Positions 31,655-39,823 of a DNA stretch of 64,000 bases are shown piece after piece. Every line of letters begins with the position of its first letter. Positions within the stretch are counted from its first letter, which is position 1. The position numbers and the translations under genes are program-made. Source of the stretch: an uncultured Kineothrix sp. (GTDB lineage: Bacteria > Bacillota > Clostridia > Lachnospirales > Lachnospiraceae); contig CAJUSR010000011.1 in NCBI GenBank assembly GCA_910588855.1, positions 1 to 64,000 of the forward strand, given 5' to 3'. The notes beneath the pieces were generated by a model that saw only the letters and a list, made by a program, of their open reading frames with translations, was not told where the DNA came from and made no database searches.

Positions 31655-32167
31655 TCACGTATTTTCATCAAGAACGCTGCGGAGCTTTTTAATGCTGCGA
31701 TATAGCCTGCTTTTAATGGTACTAAGATTTTCCCCAAGGATATCCGCAATTTCCTCAAGTTTCATGTCTTCAAAAAAACGAAGTACAATAACTGCTTTAT
31801 CCTGTTCGGACAGGGAATCCAGTGCCCGCCGGATGTCAAGATTTTCGCTCTTGTCTTCCATATAAAACGGCTCCCTTTTCATTGCATCCTTAATATATTC
31901 ATAGGAAAGGTTTTGCGGCCGTTTCATATGGCGGAAGCACTCATTCAGCATAATGCGGTATACCCATGTGGATGCATATTCGGTTTTTCGTAATGAACTG
32001 CTTCCACGCAAGGCTCTATATGCCCCATTTTGCACGATGTCGCAGGCATCCGCGTCATTGTGGGTATAACTGTAGGCAACCCGATAATATTGATTATATT
32101 TTTCCAGTATGGTTTGCTCAATGATATCTCTCTTTTCTTTTTCTCTTTTATTAAAAAAAATGTGCAA
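31655..32167 (-). CDS. ECF sigma factor, SigV-like
   Basis: About 170 residues with the two conserved ECF regions: sigma2 (YNQYYRVAYSYTHNDADACDIVQNGAYRAL) and sigma4 (LSEQDKAVIVLRFFEDMKLEEIADILGENLSTIKSRLYRSIKKL). Three starts are possible. The frame opens at 32218, upstream of its own promoter, so that start is excluded. ATG 32185 would leave a leader of about ten bases. TTG 32167 has AAAGGGG about eight bases upstream and is preferred. A SigV-type promoter lies directly upstream, indicating autoregulation, and the RsiV-like anti-sigma gene follows after 26 bases. Confidence 0.85.
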   Translation of the reverse strand: MHIFFNKREKEKRDIIEQTILEKYNQYYRVAYSYTHNDADACDIVQNGAYRALRGSSSLRKTEYASTWVYRIMLNECFRHMKRPQNLSYEYIKDAMKREPFYMEDKSENLDIRRALDSLSEQDKAVIVLRFFEDMKLEEIADILGENLSTIKSRLYRSIKKLRSVLDENT

Positions 32168-32200
32168 TATTTTCACCCCTTTCATGTGTCCTATAATGTT

Positions 32201-32228
32201 AGACCGTTTTCCTGCCAAAAGAGTTTCA
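32201..32228 (-). promoter_or_regulatory. ECF (SigV-type) autoregulatory promoter
   Basis: On the minus strand TGAAAC (32228-32223), 16 bases, CGGTCT (32206-32201). Bacillus SigV promoters are TGAAAC with a CGTC-type -10 at the same spacing. It lies just before the sigma gene. Confidence 0.65.
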
Positions 32229-32423
32229 TATAAAAAATTGTTTATGGCAGAAAAAGCAGAGGGTTTATCCTGTACTGGTATACATAGGTAATACGATTTG
32301 CCATGATTCTGTTATAGGAAAGGCATGAATATCCAATTTTGGCTGGAGTAGTAAAATTTACCTAATAAATAAAAATAAACTGATAAAATAAGGTAGAATT
32401 ATACAATAATTAGAAAAATTTTG
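32229..32423. other. Intergenic stretch between the sigma gene and the HD-GYP operon
   Basis: AT-rich spacer between divergent transcription units. I see no ORF with a ribosome binding site, no hairpin of note and no second operator. Together with the two promoters at its edges it accounts for the 386 bases between the sigma-gene start and the HD-GYP start. Confidence 0.6.
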
Positions 32424-32452
32424 TTGACAATGCACTGTCTAAAATATATTAT
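32424..32452 (+). promoter_or_regulatory. Promoter of the HD-GYP/surface-protein operon
   Basis: TTGACA (32424-32429), 17 bases, TATTAT (32447-32452). It is the only strong promoter I find before the 21-kb run of same-strand genes ending at 53830. Confidence 0.65.
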
Positions 32453-32515
32453 AATAAATAAAATATGACATAAAAATTTAAAATTATGCTGCATGTGACT
32501 TTACTCGAATGGACG

Positions 32516-32537
32516 AGCCGAAATGAAACGTTCGGCT
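32516..32537 (+). terminator. Leader hairpin with T-tract (possible attenuator)
   Basis: AGCCGAA (32516-32522) and TTCGGCT (32531-32537) form a seven-base stem followed by three T, between the promoter and the HD-GYP ATG. A smaller hairpin, CTCG/CGAG, lies just upstream. It could attenuate the whole operon; no ligand-binding motif was recognised next to it. Confidence 0.4.
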
Positions 32538-32553
32538 TTTGGCAGTGGAAAAA

Positions 32554-33228
32554 ATGCAGTATAACGTGACAAGGATGGAGAACCGTTTGATAGTAAATGA
32601 TAGAAGCCGGATGAAAAGTTCAAGCATTGGATGTTTTCCTACAATTCAAGCATTGTGCAGCACATTGCCAAGGAATGTCCGTATGCATATGAAACGGGTA
32701 GGGAGGTATGCGGATATTCTTTACCGGTATATGGCGGAAAAGGGCATCGGGGATGTTAGGGAAGAGATGGGGGAAGATTTCGGGCGTTACAGTGAAGAAA
32801 TATTTGCACTGCATGATATTGGCAGACATTTTATACCATTTGCAATCCTCAATAAGGTTGGTGGGCTAAGTGAAGAGGAAATACAGATTATTAAAGATCA
32901 TACGGTAAATGCGCGCAGAGCAATGGATGGTATTTATATCCAGCCTTTTCCGGATAAAATTATGGAACAATGGCGGGGCATTGCGGTATATCATCATGAA
33001 AGGTTTGACGGGGATGGCTATCCGGAAGGGAAAAAAGGAGAAGAGATTCCGATTGGGGCAAGGATATGTGCAATTGCAGACACTTATGACGGAATCGTAA
33101 GCTGGAAGCCATATAAGAAGAAACAGACAACAAGGGAAGAAGCCGTCCGGATTATAGAGGAAGAAGCGGGCGGGCAGTTTCAGCCGGAATTAGTGGGGAT
33201 ATTTAAAAAATGCGTCGACAGATTTTAA
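32554..33228 (+). CDS. HD-GYP domain cyclic-di-GMP phosphodiesterase
   Basis: About 224 residues with a complete HD-GYP domain and no sensor or membrane segment. Visible motifs are an early His (MHMKRVGRYADIL), the metal-binding HDIG, a DHTVNARRAM helix, HHERFDGDGYPEGKKGEEIP (carrying GYP) and ARICAIADTYDGIVSWKPYKKK. HD-GYP enzymes hydrolyse c-di-GMP, and some act on cGAMP. The start is uncertain: the frame opens at TTG 32539 inside the hairpin, while ATG 32554 is preferred. It is the first gene after the operon promoter and lies 58 bases before the first surface-protein gene, with no terminator between. Confidence 0.85.
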   Translation: MQYNVTRMENRLIVNDRSRMKSSSIGCFPTIQALCSTLPRNVRMHMKRVGRYADILYRYMAEKGIGDVREEMGEDFGRYSEEIFALHDIGRHFIPFAILNKVGGLSEEEIQIIKDHTVNARRAMDGIYIQPFPDKIMEQWRGIAVYHHERFDGDGYPEGKKGEEIPIGARICAIADTYDGIVSWKPYKKKQTTREEAVRIIEEEAGGQFQPELVGIFKKCVDRF

Positions 33229-33286
33229 AGATATGGTTTTGCAGAAGAGAAAGAGTCCGCCATAATAAGAAGGCAGGAGGATTTGT

Positions 33287-34198
33287 ATGAGAAAAGGAAA
33301 ACGTTTTCTTGACAAAAAGGGAAAGGAAGGGAAAATAAAGCGTTCTCTGCTTAGCCGGGTGGATTTGCTAAACAGGTTTAAACATTGGTATATGGGGGGA
33401 ATCAGCGTATTCCGGAGTCTGTTTCGTGTCCATGCGGCGAAGCAGACAATTGCCATAATTTTGTTTATTTTGTCGGTGGCATTTATTATGGCTGCATTTT
33501 ATACCAATTCGGGGGAATTTGTGGTGAAGGTAGACAGGAAGATGGCCAGGGATGGCTTTTATTTATCCGAGATACCGAATTTTGACGAGCGGCTCATTAC
33601 CCTGCGTGCGGATGCTTTAGTGGATGCTACGAATGTCAGTATCTATAATATTGATGAAGATGTGATGGATGTGGATGGAGAACATCACAGCGCAGATGTG
33701 TTCGCATATACATTTTATGTGAAAAATTTGACAGGAGAAACAAAAGATTACCGGTATACCTTATTTATAAGGAATAAAACACAAGGTGTGGAAGAGGCGG
33801 CATGGATTATGCTTTTCCACAACGGCAGACAGGAAATTTTTGCGAAGGCAAATAAAGAAGGGCATCCTGAATGTCAGTATTCCGAATTTGAATTTCCTTT
33901 TCAAGAATATGCGCTGCATCCTGAGGCGCAACAGTCCATGATTTCCAATAGAAATCCGGGCTATATTACCCAGGAAGTTATTGATTATCATGATTTTGAC
34001 AGTCTGGATGGGATTTATCAGTTGAAGACCGTACCTTTTGCTTCGGAGAAAACGGTATGTACCGGGCTTCGGCCGGATTTTGAACATGATGGGATGGATA
34101 AATTTACAGTGGTTATCTGGCTGGAAGGGGAAGACCCGGAATGTGTGGATGCGATTATCGGCGGAGAGATAGAACTTGCCATGAGTTTTACCTATTAG
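33287..34198 (+). CDS. Single-pass exported protein, TasA-like locus, first
   Basis: A 303-residue protein: a very basic cytoplasmic N-terminus (1-50), one membrane segment (about 53-72, IAIILFILSVAFIMAAFY) and a beta-rich exported domain. It lacks the AWF/AWY motif of the SipW-type leaders in this operon, so it may stay membrane-anchored. Near the C-terminus it shares the motif WLEGEDPEC with the next protein (WMEGTDEDC), which suggests they are distant homologues in the TasA/camelysin-like group. AGGAGG lies before the ATG. A base or anchor component of a fibre is a guess. Confidence 0.65.
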   Translation: MRKGKRFLDKKGKEGKIKRSLLSRVDLLNRFKHWYMGGISVFRSLFRVHAAKQTIAIILFILSVAFIMAAFYTNSGEFVVKVDRKMARDGFYLSEIPNFDERLITLRADALVDATNVSIYNIDEDVMDVDGEHHSADVFAYTFYVKNLTGETKDYRYTLFIRNKTQGVEEAAWIMLFHNGRQEIFAKANKEGHPECQYSEFEFPFQEYALHPEAQQSMISNRNPGYITQEVIDYHDFDSLDGIYQLKTVPFASEKTVCTGLRPDFEHDGMDKFTVVIWLEGEDPECVDAIIGGEIELAMSFTY

Positions 34199-34219
34199 GA
34201 AACGGATGGAGGAAGGCAA

Positions 34220-35275
34220 ATGGAGAAGCGGGGAAAAAGGTCAGTGGATAAAAAGAAGGAACGGGCAAAAGAAGAACAAGCAAAAACAGGACAGGCGAAG
34301 AAAGAGGCAGTAAAAAAAGAAGAAGCAAAAAACGAACAATCCCCAAAAGAGCAACGCAAGAAAGAAGACAGAATGTCAGAAGACGGGGATGGGAAACAGG
34401 GCTTAAAGGCAAGGCTGTTGATGTGTTTGCTGTATCTGGCGGTTTTATCTACCGCAACTTATGCCTGGTTTACTATGAATAATAAACCGAAAGTGCTGAA
34501 CCTTGGTCTTTCGGCAGCGGCGGCAGGGGATTTGCTGATAGCGGATGACTTGGGCGCGGGTCCGGGGGAATATGACGAGGAGCTGGACTTAAAAACGGCG
34601 ACGCAGAAGTTCCCAATGGAGGATGTACTGCTGAATCCGGTGACTACTGCTGACGGGCAAACTTTTTATGCGCCGGTTTATACTGGCAAGGCGGTAACAG
34701 ATGTGAAAGAAATTACGGATTTGGATGAACTGAACCAACAATATGTATACGAAAAAACATTTTATTTGAAAGCGGGAAGCTTGAAGAACAGCAAAGGCGA
34801 CAGGGTGGCAAAAGGGGCGATGAAGACATATGAAATTATGCTGCTGGGGCCGGAACAGGACGGGGAAGAAGTGAGCGGCTGTTCCATACGGCAGTCGGAC
34901 AAAGCAGTAAGTACGGTTCCTGGGGACACGGCGGCTAATTCCATTAGGGTTTCCTTTGAAGTGGAAGGTCAGGATATCGTCATATGGGAACCGAACAGCG
35001 ATAAGCATAACAGCGATACGGAAAAAGCCATTGATAATGTCAGGGGAACTTATGGAACATATAAAACTTTGCAGCAGACCTCGGATGGCAGCTTTGTAGG
35101 CGGAGAGGACGGCAATTCGGAAAAATTATTTGAAATCGAAGAAGAGCAGGATGTGAAAGTGACGATGCGTGTATGGATGGAGGGCACGGATGAGGACTGT
35201 ACCAATTCCAATGAATTGGATGAACTTATCGGCAATATACAATTCATTTCCTCGGAAGTAAAGGGCGGAAGATAA
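34220..35275 (+). CDS. SipW-type exported protein, TasA-like, second
   Basis: A 351-residue protein. Residues 1-62 are an unusually long Lys/Glu/Ala-rich, probably coiled cytoplasmic tail. The membrane segment (about 64-82) ends in TATYAWFTMNN, a SipW-cognate type leader (hydrophobic stretch followed by A-W/Y-F). The exported part is beta-rich and Asp/Glu-rich, with a late RVWMEGTDEDC motif shared with the preceding protein. The gap to that gene is 21 bases. Relatives with such leaders form amyloid-like or donor-strand fibres (TasA) when released by SipW. Fibre formation here is inferred. Confidence 0.7.
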   Translation: MEKRGKRSVDKKKERAKEEQAKTGQAKKEAVKKEEAKNEQSPKEQRKKEDRMSEDGDGKQGLKARLLMCLLYLAVLSTATYAWFTMNNKPKVLNLGLSAAAAGDLLIADDLGAGPGEYDEELDLKTATQKFPMEDVLLNPVTTADGQTFYAPVYTGKAVTDVKEITDLDELNQQYVYEKTFYLKAGSLKNSKGDRVAKGAMKTYEIMLLGPEQDGEEVSGCSIRQSDKAVSTVPGDTAANSIRVSFEVEGQDIVIWEPNSDKHNSDTEKAIDNVRGTYGTYKTLQQTSDGSFVGGEDGNSEKLFEIEEEQDVKVTMRVWMEGTDEDCTNSNELDELIGNIQFISSEVKGGR

Positions 35276-35319
35276 ACAGGGCTTGCATAGAGAAGGGCAA
35301 AAGAGTACAGGAGGCAAAA

Positions 35320-36924
35320 ATGAACGCATTTTTTTATTATTTTTATAATTTTATGAGGAGCATCTTCGGCCATATCTGGAATGTGCTTGTTGCCATAAAG
35401 GATGCTATTGTGGGGATTTTTGACATCCGTTACTATATGGAACTGTTCAATACTTATAGGGATGATTTATCGCCGCTTGGCTGGGCAGCCGCTATTATTG
35501 TACATATCCTGCTGCTGATAATGCTTTCTTTGTTTGTATTTTTAATATATAAGGGTCTAAAAGTCATTTTCCGTTTTAAAGTTCCGGTTGTAGAATATGA
35601 GAAAATGAAAGATGAAGTGGTAACGCTGAAACGGGAAATTATGAAAGCCAACTACGAAAAGGACAAAATCCTTGCCATGAAGATTTCGGAGTTGGGAATG
35701 GAAGTGAACCCTGACTTATTGGATACCCCTAACAGCTTTTTGGAAAACGGGGTGGAAGAAGAAGGCATGGATAAAGTTCCTGAAACGGAGGAAATACAAG
35801 GGGAAGAGATGGTTGATATGATTGAGACAGGGGAACGAAGATTCCCTAGGCTATCTGCCGTAGATTTGTTTTATGCCGACCCGGAATATAAAGCGCCGGT
35901 TTATAATAACACAATATCTTTAGAAGAAATTTGCATTAACTTCCGTAATTACGCGGCAAGTAAATTAGGGCTTTATTATGAATTGGAGGTAATGAAGCAG
36001 GTATTTGCTTCTTTTGGTGCGGCAAAAATGCTGATTTTGCAAGGAATATCGGGAACCGGAAAGACTTCCCTTCCCTATGCATTCGGGCAGTTTATTCAAA
36101 ATCCAAGCGTCATCTGCTCGGTGCAGCCGTCCTGGAGGGACAGGACGGAATTGTTTGGCTATTATAATGACTTTACGAAAAAGTATACGGAGACGGACTT
36201 TTTGAAAACATTGTATGAGGCCCACTATTACGAGGATACAAGGATTGTAATTTTGGACGAAATGAATATTGCAAGGGTAGAATACTATTTTGCTGAGATG
36301 CTTTCCATCCTGGAGCTGCCCAGGGAAGAGGAACGCTTTGTTACCGTGGTATCCAATACGGCGGCGAATGACCCGGCATTGATGAAGGAAGGGAAGATAT
36401 GGATTCCCAATAATGTATGGTATGTAGGAACGATTAATAACGATGACTCTACATTTGCAGTAGCGGATAAAGTGTATGACCGCGCCATTCCCATTGATTT
36501 GGATGATAGGGCGGAGTTTTTTGAAGCGCCGGATACGGAACCTTTGCGCTTAAGCTATAAGCATTTGGGAAAGCTGTACGAGGAGGCGAAGCAGAAGTAT
36601 CCCATTTCGGAAGAAAACCTTATTTTACTGGATAAATTGGATAAATACCTGATAGAGCATTTCCGCCTTACTTTCGGCAACAGGATTATGCGGCAGTTAA
36701 AAGAGTTTGTGCCTTGCTATGTGGCGTGCGGCGGCACGGAAATTGATGGGATTGATTTTATGTTTTCCAAAAAGATTCTGCGTAAATTTGAGTCTTTGGG
36801 TCTGGGGTTCATCAGGGATGAGTTGGACGGGCTGGTAGTATATCTGGAACGGCAGTTTGGAAGCGGGAATATGGGAATCAGCAAGGCGTATCTGGCAAGG
36901 TTGAAAAAAATGGGCAACGGTTGA
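35320..36924 (+). CDS. Membrane-anchored McrB-like AAA+ ATPase
   Basis: A 534-residue protein. One long membrane segment (about 53-78) is followed by a coiled coil (about 90-128) and an acidic linker. The AAA+ module (about 220-480) is of the McrB/AAA_5 type: Walker A GISGTGKTS (242-250), a WRDRTELFGYYND segment, Walker B IVILDEMN (309-316), sensor-1 TINNDD (371-376) and an arginine-finger candidate VYDRAI (385-390). The FGNRIMRQLKEF region resembles the lid. McrB proteins normally drive modification-dependent restriction. Here there is no McrB DNA-recognition domain, a membrane anchor replaces it, and the gene lies among surface-protein genes. A role in exporting or assembling those proteins is inferred. 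Confidence 0.85.
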   Translation: MNAFFYYFYNFMRSIFGHIWNVLVAIKDAIVGIFDIRYYMELFNTYRDDLSPLGWAAAIIVHILLLIMLSLFVFLIYKGLKVIFRFKVPVVEYEKMKDEVVTLKREIMKANYEKDKILAMKISELGMEVNPDLLDTPNSFLENGVEEEGMDKVPETEEIQGEEMVDMIETGERRFPRLSAVDLFYADPEYKAPVYNNTISLEEICINFRNYAASKLGLYYELEVMKQVFASFGAAKMLILQGISGTGKTSLPYAFGQFIQNPSVICSVQPSWRDRTELFGYYNDFTKKYTETDFLKTLYEAHYYEDTRIVILDEMNIARVEYYFAEMLSILELPREEERFVTVVSNTAANDPALMKEGKIWIPNNVWYVGTINNDDSTFAVADKVYDRAIPIDLDDRAEFFEAPDTEPLRLSYKHLGKLYEEAKQKYPISEENLILLDKLDKYLIEHFRLTFGNRIMRQLKEFVPCYVACGGTEIDGIDFMFSKKILRKFESLGLGFIRDELDGLVVYLERQFGSGNMGISKAYLARLKKMGNG

Positions 36925-37050
36925 TTTGATATGGGCTGCAGCAGCAAATGAGGAATATTCTGCGGCAAGCATCGGCAGAAAAGCTTGCATCGTTAAGAGG
37001 GCAGGTAACGTTAAGAAGGCGAGCAGTGGTTTAAGGCATGGGGTAAAAAT

Positions 37051-38388
37051 ATGGCAAATGTGGAAAGCACCGGTTTTGTACAGGAAACATATGAGAACAT
37101 GAACCGGAAGGAGATGCAGGAACGGCTGAAGGATGACAAATTTTACAATTATTTTTATAATCTTCTGGAAAATGCAAGCAATTACTGTAAATTTTCCAAT
37201 GCAAGGCTTGTAAAAAGTATTGATGAAGAATGGGTGAAAGAAATAGAGGAGGCCATGCCTTCGTTACATTATGTCATTGTCCATCCGAGGAAATTTATTG
37301 AGGAGGAGCGTGAGGTCGTTAATGTGGCGATGGCGCGGAACATTACAACGGAATCCATCCGGCATCTGTTACAGCACAGCAATTTGATTGATGAATACAA
37401 AGAGGACGGAACGGTAATTCCCAGCAGAATATTGAATGTATATAAAGAAGAAAGCATTAATATATACGAAAACCGTTTTATCTGTACGTTGATGGCAGAA
37501 TTGCAATACTTTGTGAACAAACGTTTTAATGTAATATTTGAAGCGAGCAAGGATGAAATCGGCACTTTTTTTGAAGTGGAATCCCGTGTGGATAATTATA
37601 CGGAAGTGATTGAGTACAATTTATCCGTGAAGATTCAGGAAAAACAGACGGATGTAAATAACGAGGAGGAAAACAATAACATTTTTGCCCGCATTATAAG
37701 GATTCACCAGCAAGTAAACATGTTGGCGGCAACAGAATTTATCGGGCTTATGAAACGGTATCCGACCGTTTCCCATCCGATTGTAAAAACGAATGTTATC
37801 GGGAAAAACAAGGATTATAAGGCATGCCATAAATTGTGGAATTTTATCCATTCCTATAACAGGGTAGGGTACAAAGTGAATATCGTGAAGCAGGAACCGA
37901 ATATTTCCAGACAGTTTGAAAGGGATATTTATAATACGATTATCAGGGATTACTCTATGCTTCATAACAATATGGAATTTGCCAATGATATTGATGTAGA
38001 ACGGCCCCGAAAAGAACGGGAGATGGATGTGAAGCAAATCAGGCAGATGCTGGAGGAAATGATGCTGAAAACAAGCTTAAGCGATGCCGCGTTAAGGAAG
38101 CTGATAGTGAAGGAATTGTCGGATTTGCAGATGAAGCGAAAGGCACAATTGGCGGAAATGGAACGTATCCGGAGGCAGAAGATGAAAGAAATCCGCAAAA
38201 ATCAGGTGCGTCAGGGCGAAAAAGAACTGACTTTGGAAGATGTGGATAATGAAAAGGTTTTTGCGATGCTTGGAGAAGTGGAAAAGGCAGGAGAGGAAAA
38301 CAGAGGGGAAAAAACAAAAGGGAAAAAACAATCGTTGCGTCAAAAGCGTCAGGAAAGGGCAGCCAGACGTAAGACAAATAAAAAATAA
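37051..38388 (+). CDS. DUF2357/McrC-like partner of the AAA+ ATPase
   Basis: A 445-residue cytoplasmic protein without signal or membrane segment. The middle contains SINIYENRFICTLMAELQYFV (about 135-155), resembling the ENRF motif of DUF2357 proteins, which are relatives of McrC and partner McrB-like ATPases. I see no PD-(D/E)xK nuclease motif. The C-terminal 110 residues are a very basic Lys/Arg/Gln/Glu-rich coil ending in KKxxRQKRQERAARRK. It follows the AAA+ gene by 126 bases and its stop overlaps the start of the signal peptidase gene by one base (TAATG), implying coupling to export. The family link is tentative. Confidence 0.55.
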   Translation: MANVESTGFVQETYENMNRKEMQERLKDDKFYNYFYNLLENASNYCKFSNARLVKSIDEEWVKEIEEAMPSLHYVIVHPRKFIEEEREVVNVAMARNITTESIRHLLQHSNLIDEYKEDGTVIPSRILNVYKEESINIYENRFICTLMAELQYFVNKRFNVIFEASKDEIGTFFEVESRVDNYTEVIEYNLSVKIQEKQTDVNNEEENNNIFARIIRIHQQVNMLAATEFIGLMKRYPTVSHPIVKTNVIGKNKDYKACHKLWNFIHSYNRVGYKVNIVKQEPNISRQFERDIYNTIIRDYSMLHNNMEFANDIDVERPRKEREMDVKQIRQMLEEMMLKTSLSDAALRKLIVKELSDLQMKRKAQLAEMERIRRQKMKEIRKNQVRQGEKELTLEDVDNEKVFAMLGEVEKAGEENRGEKTKGKKQSLRQKRQERAARRKTNKK

Positions 38389-38930
38389 TGAAGAAAATAT
38401 TGTCGTGGATAGGGAATTTCATATTTATAGCAATCGTCCTGTACCTTTGCTACTTTATCATAGCGGCGGCTTACCACAGGGCACCCAGCATTTTTGGCTA
38501 TCGTATGCTGCGTGTAATTACGGATAGTATGGCGCCGGCATTTGGAAAAGGGGATTGTATTATTATTGAAGAGATTGGGGATAAGGAACTAAAAGAAGGG
38601 GATATCATTACATTTGTTTCTGCCGACCCTGCCTTGGAGGGGGCATATAATACGCACCGGGTTTATGATATTGTAAAAGACTATACGACTGGGAAAACTA
38701 TTTATTTCACAAAAGGGGACGGCAATGCGTGGACGGATGAATATACGGTGTTGAGGGATGATATTGTAGGGAAGTATGTAGGTAAGGTGCCTTATGGGAA
38801 CATATTATCCCGTTTTTTGGATAAGTTGGCGGAGCAGGATTTTTATTTTATAGTCATTATCTTGCCGATTGTCATATGCCTTACTTCCTGCGTGGTACAG
38901 CTCGTAAGGGAAATCAGGAGAATCAGGTGA
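38388..38930 (+). CDS. sipW: Signal peptidase I, SipW (ER) type
   Basis: A 180-residue membrane peptidase. An N-terminal helix (about 8-28) is followed by the catalytic segment VITDSMAP with nucleophile Ser47, and by YNTHRV with His90, giving the Ser-His arrangement of SipW/eukaryotic-type enzymes rather than the Ser-Lys of ordinary bacterial SipS. A C-terminal helix lies at about 152-172. In Bacillus, SipW processes only TasA and TapA; the neighbouring AWF/AWY leader proteins are the obvious substrates. It is translationally coupled to the DUF2357-like gene. Confidence 0.92.
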   Translation: MKKILSWIGNFIFIAIVLYLCYFIIAAAYHRAPSIFGYRMLRVITDSMAPAFGKGDCIIIEEIGDKELKEGDIITFVSADPALEGAYNTHRVYDIVKDYTTGKTIYFTKGDGNAWTDEYTVLRDDIVGKYVGKVPYGNILSRFLDKLAEQDFYFIVIILPIVICLTSCVVQLVREIRRIR

Positions 38931-38961
38931 TTTATGCCGGAAAGGGGTAGGACTGGGAACT

Positions 38962-39747
38962 ATGAAGAAATGCAAAAAGATATTTCAGGAAAAAATAATA
39001 CTTTCTTTTGTAATGTGTATATTGCTTTGCATTGTCCTGTTTTCAGCGACTACGGCATGGTATTCGGCCAACAATACGGCGGTAACTCATGGGATGGAAC
39101 TGGCAGCAGGCAGCATTGGTGGGCTGAAGGTAGCAATCGAACCGGGAGGACCGGATATTATGCTGCTGCCGGAAGTGAATGAGGAGGGGATTCCGGTGAT
39201 TCCTATAAAGCTGACTGATTTAAACAACGTGAAGGAGCAGATGATTGCGCCGGGCGCTTATGGGCCTATGGCTTTTTATATCACATCTTTGGGTGAAACA
39301 GTAACCGGATATTCCATCAAGGTAAAACTTTCTTATAAAGAAGAGGATGAGGCAGAGGATAAACTGTCGCCGGAAGAACGGGAAAAAATAAGGGAATTAA
39401 TGGAAAAACATATTAGCGTATATACCGATATGGAAATCGTTTCTTCCGAAAACGGGCAGGGAAGCTGGGGTAAGTTTTCCCATCCGCTGGAGTATTATAC
39501 GAATGCGGAAACGGATGACGGAACTGCGGCAACAGGGGATTTGGTGTACAATACGGAGATAAAGGCAGAAATATATTGGGCTTGGAATTATGAATATACC
39601 GATATGCCGGGGAGCGAGGATTTGCCTGAGGATATTTTGAGGGAAAAAATCAGGGAGTACGATGAAGAAGATACTTTGTTAGGGAACTATATCGATAATA
39701 TCTGGTTTGACGTATATATTACGGGGCAGACCGCGGAAAAAAATTAG
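38962..39747 (+). CDS. SipW-type exported protein, TasA-like, third
   Basis: A 261-residue protein with a short basic start, a hydrophobic segment (about 12-29) and the SipW-type end SATTAWYSANN (28-38). The exported domain is acidic and beta-rich with many Tyr and Thr. It begins 31 bases after the signal peptidase gene; GGGAACT is a weak ribosome binding site, so coupling may matter. The pattern of leader, size and position fits a TasA-type fibre subunit. No cysteines in the exported part. Confidence 0.72.
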   Translation: MKKCKKIFQEKIILSFVMCILLCIVLFSATTAWYSANNTAVTHGMELAAGSIGGLKVAIEPGGPDIMLLPEVNEEGIPVIPIKLTDLNNVKEQMIAPGAYGPMAFYITSLGETVTGYSIKVKLSYKEEDEAEDKLSPEEREKIRELMEKHISVYTDMEIVSSENGQGSWGKFSHPLEYYTNAETDDGTAATGDLVYNTEIKAEIYWAWNYEYTDMPGSEDLPEDILREKIREYDEEDTLLGNYIDNIWFDVYITGQTAEKN

Positions 39748-39823
39748 GATAAGGCGTATCTTTTCCCGTAGGAGGGAAGTGAGAGGCGGCAAAGGAGAAG
39801 ATACAGGAAGGCGGGAGGGCGAA

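Noticed and set aside
32168..32218. Longer N-terminus for the ECF sigma factor
   Set aside because: The upstream ATG lies beyond the SigV-type -10 element, and the middle ATG leaves almost no leader. The TTG with AAAGGGG fits best.
32453..32553. c-di-GMP riboswitch in the leader of the HD-GYP operon
   Set aside because: The conserved GEMM core sequences are absent and the leader is too short for the class I fold.
35320..38388. Reading the AAA+/DUF2357-like pair as a restriction or anti-phage system
   Set aside because: Kept as ancestry only: no DNA-recognition or nuclease motif was seen, the ATPase is membrane-anchored, and the neighbours on both sides are exported proteins and their signal peptidase.
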